Shown: in pieces, positions 6,921 through 10,802 of the stretch
Numbering within the stretch: position 1 is the first letter of the stretch
How the letters are laid out: every line of letters begins with the position of its first letter
Assembly: GCA_015163815.1 (NCBI GenBank)
Contig: JAAOIJ010000056.1
Location: 1 to 10,802, forward strand
Length of the DNA: 10,802 bases
Origin: Endozoicomonadaceae bacterium
Lineage (GTDB): Bacteria; Pseudomonadota; Gammaproteobacteria; Pseudomonadales; Endozoicomonadaceae
Direction: 5' to 3'
Notes under the pieces: generated by a model
What the model was told of the DNA's origin: nothing
Database searches by the model: none
Seen by the model: only the letters and a program-made list of their open reading frames with translations
Program-made: the position numbers and the translations under genes

Positions 6921-8000
6921 TCAAGTTATTTTAATAGCGAATAAAGCAATAGCCAGTAGCAAGATATTAATAATCCAAAATCGCACAATAATTTTTGGTT
7001 CTTGCCAACCTTTTAATTCGAAATGATGATGCAAAGGTGCCATTCTAAATATTCTTTTGCCTGTTAATTTAAAGGAAGCGACTTGTAGAATGACTGAGAT
7101 TGTTTCTAATACAAAGACGCCACCCATGATCAGTAGCATGCCTTCTTGGTGAAGAATGACAGCAATAATGCCTAGCATGGCGCCAAGCGCTAATGAGCCT
7201 ACATCACCCATAAATATTTCAGCAGGATAGGTATTAAACCATAAAAATCCTAATCCACTCCCGATAGCAGCACTGAGTATCATCAGTAGTTCATGAGATT
7301 GTGGTACCAAAGGGACTGCAGTATATTCGAATATAGGCGCACCAGCAATAAAAGTAAGGACGCTAAATCCAATGGAAACCAATAGAATAGGGGTTATAGC
7401 CAAACCATCTAAACCATCTGTTAAATTGACTGCATTGCTGGATCCAACAATCACAAAGTAAGCGAAAATAGCATAAAAAGCACTACAAGATATTGTAAAA
7501 TCTTTTACAAAAGGCATTAAAATGTGATGTGTTGTTGTTTGATCTACGAAAAAAACAGCTAATATGGCTAAGCCAGTCATCCATGATTGATGACAATATT
7601 TCCACTTAGCTGACAAACCTTTTGCGTGTTGATATTTAATTTTTAAAATATCATCTGCGGCACCTAAGCTGCCAAATAACAACAAGGTTGCTAAAACAAT
7701 CCAGTAATAAGGGTTAGATAAATCTACCCATAATAATGTACTGAAAGTCATTGTTAAAATAATTAAGATGCCTCCCATCGTCAGTGTGCCTGTTTTTGAT
7801 AAATGAGTTTTAGGGCCATCATGGCGTATCGATTGAGTGTATTGATTTTTCATAAGATAACGAATCATACAAGGACCTAATCCTAGTGTAGTGGCGAGCG
7901 CTGTCACACCACACAGCATACTGCGAATGATGACATCATCTAGACAATGTAAGCCAACTTGATAATGCATGAACAACCATTGATTGAACCAAAATAACAT
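6921..8000 (-). CDS. mraY: phospho-N-acetylmuramoyl-pentapeptide-transferase
   Basis: MraY is the inner-membrane enzyme that transfers phospho-MurNAc-pentapeptide from UDP to undecaprenyl phosphate, forming lipid I. The 359 residues match the family length (E. coli 360), with about ten hydrophobic segments. Catalytic marks are Asp116-Asp117 (GAADDILK), NAVNLTDGLDG at 189-199, NTYPAEIFMGDVGSLALG at 256-273 with Asp266, and APLHHHFELKGW at 321-332. One oddity: the usual GTPTMGG reads GTLTMGG at 71-77, a Pro to Leu change. The ATG at 8000 has GAGG seven bases upstream, overlapping the murF TGA, so translation is probably coupled. The downstream end overlaps the possible TTG start of murD. It sits between murF and murD as in other dcw clusters. 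Confidence 0.97.
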   Translation of the reverse strand: MLFWFNQWLFMHYQVGLHCLDDVIIRSMLCGVTALATTLGLGPCMIRYLMKNQYTQSIRHDGPKTHLSKTGTLTMGGILIILTMTFSTLLWVDLSNPYYWIVLATLLLFGSLGAADDILKIKYQHAKGLSAKWKYCHQSWMTGLAILAVFFVDQTTTHHILMPFVKDFTISCSAFYAIFAYFVIVGSSNAVNLTDGLDGLAITPILLVSIGFSVLTFIAGAPIFEYTAVPLVPQSHELLMILSAAIGSGLGFLWFNTYPAEIFMGDVGSLALGAMLGIIAVILHQEGMLLIMGGVFVLETISVILQVASFKLTGKRIFRMAPLHHHFELKGWQEPKIIVRFWIINILLLAIALFAIKIT

Positions 8001-8007
8001 GGCAAAG

Positions 8008-8011
8008 CCTC
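8008..8011 (-). promoter_or_regulatory. mraY ribosome binding site within the murF stop region
   Basis: GAGG on the minus strand overlaps the murF TGA (8012-8010) and lies seven bases before the mraY ATG, so ribosomes ending murF probably start mraY. Confidence 0.55.
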
Positions 8012-9422
8012 ATATTGATGAAAAATGATCAGAAATCGTATGATTTTTTTTATTTAACAGTTCAATCATTTGATCCATTTTTGAGCTACGACTCCCTTTA
8101 ATTAATAAAGCAACTTGAGAAGTTAGATAATGCTGTTTAAGATAGGTGACCAAATCAATCTTTGATTGAAAATGTTGAGCACCTTCTCCAAAACTGATAC
8201 TAGCCCATTGACTGCTTTGGCCACATGTCAATACAAAATGAATCCCTTTTAATCGAGCATAATAGCCTATTTCTTGATGTGCTTGTTGCGTAAATTGACC
8301 TAATTCTGTCATATCACCTAAAATTAAAATTTTAATAGGTTGCGAAATATCACTCAGCATGTCAATGGCAGCTTTTGTTGAAAGAGGATTGGCATTATAG
8401 CTATCATCAATGATTAATGTTCCTTCTTTTAAAAATGTCATCGCACCACGTCCAGCAGAGCAAAGTTGTATCGTTTTTAATGCTGTGACAATAGCATGAA
8501 AAGGAATTCCGGCCGCTAAAGCCACGGCTGTTGCAGCACAAGCATTACCAATATGATGATGACCTTTGAGAGACCAGGTGATATTTTCAATGCCTTTTAG
8601 TGTATGTAATTGAAAGTGCGTCTGCGTTGAGTTCGATTGAATATGACTGGCATGGACATCAGCGTGCTGATGATGTGAGCTAAAAGTTGTGATAGCTGAT
8701 TTTTTTTTCAGGATTTTATTTTTCCATTGTGTAAAAAAAAGACTATCTTGATTTAGAATCGTATGATCTGTTGAGCGTAAATAATTAAAAATATCTCCTT
8801 TTTCTTTTGCCACGCCTTCAATATTATGAAGGCGTTCTAAATGTGCTGCTTCTGCATTCAGTAATAAGCGAATATGAGGTTGAACCCATTGTGTTAATTG
8901 ATTGATTTCACCAGGTTGATTCGTACCCATTTCAATCACAGCATATTGATAAGCGGGTGTTAATTGGGATAAAGTGAGTGGTACACCGATTAAATTATTA
9001 TAATTTTTATACGTTGATAAGGTTGAGCCTGATTGCTTCAATATAACTGCAATAATGTCTTTAGTATATGTTTTACCGCAGCTACCTGTCAAGCCAATGA
9101 TTAATCCTGAAAAATAATGACGATATAGTTTGCCTAATAATTGTAATGCTTGGATTGTATTTTTCACATAAATCAGCGACTGATTGGAATGTGTTTGAAT
9201 GGATTCGCTGATCAAACAAGCGATAGCACCTTTTTCAAAAGCTTGTTGAATATAGCCATGTCCATTGACTTTCTGTCCAACTATAGCAATAAATAATTGA
9301 TTTTTTTTTATGATACGACTATCTATACTCACTGTATTATAAAATGAAAAGGAACGATTTGATCCGATTAATTGGCCTTGTATTTGATGAGCAAGCTGTT
9401 CTAAATTTGTTGGCTGTTTCAT
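8010..9422 (-). CDS. murF: UDP-N-acetylmuramoyl-tripeptide--D-alanyl-D-alanine ligase
   Basis: MurF is the cytoplasmic ATP-dependent ligase that adds D-Ala-D-Ala to complete UDP-MurNAc-pentapeptide. It has 470 residues (E. coli 452). Marks include VSIDSR at 31-36, the ATP loop LTGSCGKTYTKD at 111-122, NYNNLIGVPLTLSQL at 140-154, EMGTNQPGEI at 164-173, EAAHLERLHNIEGVAKEKGD at 191-210 with the Lys usually carbamylated in Mur ligases, GHHHIGNACAA at 287-297, GRGAM at 324-328, DDSYNANPLS at 339-348, LGDMTELG at 368-375 and KGSRSSKMD at 442-450. In the ATP loop, Cys and Tyr stand where Ser and Thr are more usual. An A9 run encodes KKK at 239-241 in frame. The ATG at 9422 has no clear ribosome site. 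It opens the murF-mraY-murD operon; murE is not upstream. Confidence 0.96.
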   Translation of the reverse strand: MKQPTNLEQLAHQIQGQLIGSNRSFSFYNTVSIDSRIIKKNQLFIAIVGQKVNGHGYIQQAFEKGAIACLISESIQTHSNQSLIYVKNTIQALQLLGKLYRHYFSGLIIGLTGSCGKTYTKDIIAVILKQSGSTLSTYKNYNNLIGVPLTLSQLTPAYQYAVIEMGTNQPGEINQLTQWVQPHIRLLLNAEAAHLERLHNIEGVAKEKGDIFNYLRSTDHTILNQDSLFFTQWKNKILKKKSAITTFSSHHQHADVHASHIQSNSTQTHFQLHTLKGIENITWSLKGHHHIGNACAATAVALAAGIPFHAIVTALKTIQLCSAGRGAMTFLKEGTLIIDDSYNANPLSTKAAIDMLSDISQPIKILILGDMTELGQFTQQAHQEIGYYARLKGIHFVLTCGQSSQWASISFGEGAQHFQSKIDLVTYLKQHYLTSQVALLIKGSRSSKMDQMIELLNKKNHTISDHFSSI

Positions 9423-9446
9423 AACATATCATGTTGAATATAGAGC

Positions 9447-9452
9447 ATTATA
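9447..9452 (-). promoter_or_regulatory. -10 element of a murF promoter
   Basis: A perfect TATAAT on the minus strand, 25 bases before the murF ATG, would give a leader of about 18 bases. No good -35 is seen at the right spacing. A promoter is expected here because rsmG is 455 bases away. Confidence 0.4.
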
Positions 9453-9525
9453 ATGGGGGTATGATTCAATAATTGCTTATTAATGGTATCATAATTGACT
9501 ATAGATTAGCATAGCATTTTTAAGC

Positions 9526-9572
9526 ATTGAGGATCAAAAAGACTTATTTTTTTATTAGGGTGTATCCTCAAT
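9526..9572. repeat. perfect 9-bp inverted repeat, 29-base spacer
   Basis: ATTGAGGAT (9526-9534) and ATCCTCAAT (9564-9572) are exact inverted copies enclosing a T-rich spacer. The arms contain G and C, unlike most chance palindromes in this AT-rich gap. It might be a protein-binding site, an RNA stem or a trace of a small mobile element. Confidence 0.45.
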
Positions 9573-9575
9573 TTG

Positions 9576-9602
9576 AAAATCATGTGTCGGTTGATTTTTT
9601 TT
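9576..9602 (+). terminator. terminator-like hairpin on the plus strand
   Basis: AAAATCA (9576-9582) pairs with TGATTTT (9592-9598) around a nine-base loop, and the T run continues to 9602. The form is right for an intrinsic terminator on the plus strand, but no plus-strand gene is known to end here and the stem is weak. Confidence 0.3.
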
Positions 9603-9706
9603 GGCTATAGACAAGCCTTACTGCTGTACTTCACAATTGAGAAGGAAAAATCAAGGCATCTTATGGTCTTCAGGATCGATGCAACACACTGTCTCTCTAA
9701 GTAGAA

Positions 9707-9724
9707 AAAGCGCTATCTCGCTTT
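9707..9724 (-). terminator. probable rsmG terminator
   Basis: On the minus strand AAAGCG, a six-base loop and CGCTTT form a hairpin whose 3' arm runs into two more T's (five in all). It lies about 155 bases after the rsmG stop and before murF, the right place for termination of the rsmG message. A T7 run precedes the hairpin on the same strand. Confidence 0.4.
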
Positions 9725-9877
9725 AAAAAAAGACATGATTTGCTCAACAGATGAAAGACATAGATTGTGAAAAAGAGATTTAGTTCTTCATTCAATATTT
9801 TAACTGAAAGTTATGATACAAAGCGAATTGATTATTTTTGATCATCATGACCTATGTTATGTCGAGGATTTTTCAGT

Positions 9878-10507
9878 TTAACAATGCATAATCACTAAGT
9901 GTCGATGCGTTTTATTTTCAGTTTTTAATAGTATCAAATTTTGGATATGAATAGCAGGATAATGCTGAGTTACTTGTTGAATTTCTTGTTCTGGAAATAA
10001 GCCTTTCATAGCAAACCAATGACCGTTTGTTGATAACAAATGCTGCGTTATATCAATCATATAAGTCAAAGTACCTAATCCGCGAGATAAAATGCCATTA
10101 AATGTGTGATGAGGATCAAATGATTCTGAACGAGTTTCTGCTACTGTAACATTCGTTAATGCTAGTTGACGAATGACTTGTCTTAAAAAACGCGCTTTTT
10201 TGCCATTGCTATCCAGTAAAGTATAGTGATTTTCAGGGTGCAATATTGCTAACGGAATGCCAGGTAATCCGGCCCCTGAGCCTACATCTAGAAATTGATG
10301 CCCTGTAAGATGTGGCGTTATAATGAGGCTATCTAAGATATGCATGGATATCATTTCGCTTAAATGACGAATACCTGTTAAGTTATAAGTCTGATTCCAG
10401 TGATGAAGTAAAATAAGATATTGATATAGTAAATCTATTTGATGTGGATCTACCGATAGGTGTAATGCGTTAAGACCTTGAGTTAACTGTTTTTTTCCTG
10501 TTATCAT
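9878..10507 (-). CDS. rsmG: 16S rRNA (guanine-527-N7) methyltransferase
   Basis: RsmG (GidB) methylates N7 of G527 in 16S rRNA using S-adenosylmethionine; loss gives low-level streptomycin resistance in several bacteria. The 209 residues match the family (E. coli 207). The N-terminal part has LLHHWNQTYNLTGIR (33-47) and HILDSL (56-61). The SAM-binding motif FLDVGSGAGLPGIPLAI is at 72-88, followed by TLLDSNGKKARFLRQV (96-111), LSRGLGTL (139-146) and FAMKGLFPEQEI (164-175). The C-terminus reads HRHLVIMH, close to the E. coli ending RHLVVIK. The ATG at 10507 has no obvious ribosome site. mnmG, often directly upstream, is not present; noncoding repeats lie there. It reads toward murF but is separated from it by 455 bases and a probable terminator, so it is likely its own unit. 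Confidence 0.96.
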   Translation of the reverse strand: MITGKKQLTQGLNALHLSVDPHQIDLLYQYLILLHHWNQTYNLTGIRHLSEMISMHILDSLIITPHLTGHQFLDVGSGAGLPGIPLAILHPENHYTLLDSNGKKARFLRQVIRQLALTNVTVAETRSESFDPHHTFNGILSRGLGTLTYMIDITQHLLSTNGHWFAMKGLFPEQEIQQVTQHYPAIHIQNLILLKTENKTHRHLVIMHC

Positions 10508-10518
10508 ATAAGAGTATA

Positions 10519-10546
10519 GTGTATTTGAGTGTATTTGAGTGTATTG
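10519..10546. repeat. 10-bp tandem repeat upstream of rsmG
   Basis: GTGTATTTGA occurs at 10519-10528 and 10529-10538, followed by a partial copy GTGTATTG at 10539-10546. The period is about one turn of the helix. It lies between the candidate -10 (10584-10579) and the rsmG start, so it is in the leader. Confidence 0.7.
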
Positions 10547-10578
10547 TTCATGTAATATATTGATATAAAGTTATGTGT

Positions 10579-10584
10579 ATTATA
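10579..10584 (-). promoter_or_regulatory. -10 element of a candidate rsmG promoter
   Basis: A perfect TATAAT on the minus strand would start transcription near 10572, with a leader of about 65 bases that carries the 10-bp tandem repeats. The -35 region is poor. Confidence 0.35.
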
Positions 10585-10667
10585 CGGTAATATGGATATA
10601 AAGATATGATTTATTGATTTTTTTAATATCAATAAAGTGTGGTTTTTTAAATCATTTAACCTGATGA

Positions 10668-10749
10668 ATCCGTATTTGTTCGGATCAAAATCAGTATCTT
10701 TCCTGATAGATGGATTGCTTATCCATTGCTATTCTTCTTGTTAAGAATA
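10668..10749. repeat. four small hairpins in tandem
   Basis: Four perfect inverted repeats follow one another: ATCCG/CGGAT (10668-10672 and 10681-10685), ATCAG/CTGAT (10690-10694 and 10703-10707), ATGGAT/ATCCAT (10710-10715 and 10721-10726) and TATTCTT/AAGAATA (10730-10736 and 10743-10749). Loops are 8, 8, 5 and 6 bases. Stems of 5-7 bp are individually common; four within 82 bases is notable. Confidence 0.45.
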
Positions 10750-10777
10750 ATAATAAATTGTTAAGAATAATAATAAA
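10738..10777. repeat. 20-bp tandem duplication
   Basis: A 20-base unit beginning TTGTTAAGAATAA is present twice in exact tandem, at 10738-10757 and 10758-10777. The second copy runs directly into the 8-bp repeat array. Confidence 0.8.
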
Positions 10778-10802
10778 ATAATAAAATAATAAAATAATAA
10801 AA
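10770..10802. repeat. 8-bp tandem repeat (ATAATAAA), at least four copies, running off the window
   Basis: ATAATAAA repeats exactly four times from 10770 to 10801 and the pattern may continue past the end of the window. It is a simple-sequence tract of the sort that varies in copy number by slippage. Any promoter or gene it affects would lie beyond the window or be rsmG. Confidence 0.8.

Larger units (their letters stand above)
9423..9877. other. 455-base noncoding stretch between rsmG and murF
   Basis: Both strands are broken by stops; the longest open stretches are about 40 codons and match nothing I know. The part near murF carries a promoter-like -10. The middle holds a 9-bp inverted repeat (9526-9572), a plus-strand terminator-like hairpin (9576-9602) and a GC-containing hairpin (9707-9724), listed separately. 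A lost gene or insertion-sequence remnant is possible, since murE would be expected here in an intact cluster, but no murE similarity remains visible. Confidence 0.5.

Noticed and set aside
10668..10685. A rho-independent terminator at ATCCG/CGGAT.
   Set aside because: The stem is five pairs with an eight-base loop and there is no T tract on either strand.
10668..10802. A CRISPR array.
   Set aside because: The repeats are 8 and 20 bases, contiguous and without unique spacers; no cas genes are present.

Overview
The window is AT-rich (GC only about one third by eye). All recognisable proteins are of gammaproteobacterial type: MurF, MraY, MurD, RsmG, SurA, PdxA and an LdcA-type L,D-carboxypeptidase. 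Long A/T homopolymers, a decayed IS30-family transposase, a frameshifted ldcA and gene clusters broken up relative to free-living relatives suggest a host-associated or intracellular gammaproteobacterium under genome reduction. That lifestyle is an inference, and I cannot name the genus from the sequence.

Layout, left to right. (1) 2-212 (+): the C-terminal end of an IS30-family transposase, cut by the window edge and frameshifted at an A9 run. (2) 329-1024 (-): an unrecognised, Ser/Thr/Pro/Gln-rich 231-residue protein. (3) 1183-1356 (+): tRNA-Asn(GTT) and tRNA-Lys(TTT) behind one promoter. (4) 3872-1550 (-): surA followed directly by pdxA, an outer-membrane-protein chaperone and a vitamin B6 biosynthetic enzyme. 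The usual neighbours lptD and rsmA are not adjacent. (5) 5236-4323 (-): ldcA broken by two +1 frameshifts, with all three putative catalytic residues still encoded. (6) 9422-5518 (-): a compact murF-mraY-murD operon, a piece of the division/cell-wall (dcw) cluster without murE upstream or ftsW/murG downstream. (7) 10507-9878 (-): rsmG, without mnmG beside it. (8) 10508-10802: noncoding, with small hairpins and short tandem repeats running to the window end.

Functionally, the centre of the window is cell-envelope biology. MurD and MurF are the second and last amino-acid ligases that build UDP-MurNAc-pentapeptide. MraY moves that precursor onto undecaprenyl phosphate to make lipid I. LdcA would trim recycled muropeptides in the cytoplasm, and SurA escorts outer-membrane proteins through the periplasm. 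The synthetic genes look intact while the recycling gene is broken.

Two noncoding stretches of about 450 bases (3873-4322 and 9423-9877) hold hairpins and repeats but no gene I can support. I found no convincing new multi-gene system. The observations most worth checking are the shared +1-in-A-tract signature of the broken genes, the intact catalytic residues of the split ldcA, the degenerate second parvulin domain of SurA, and the unknown low-complexity protein.
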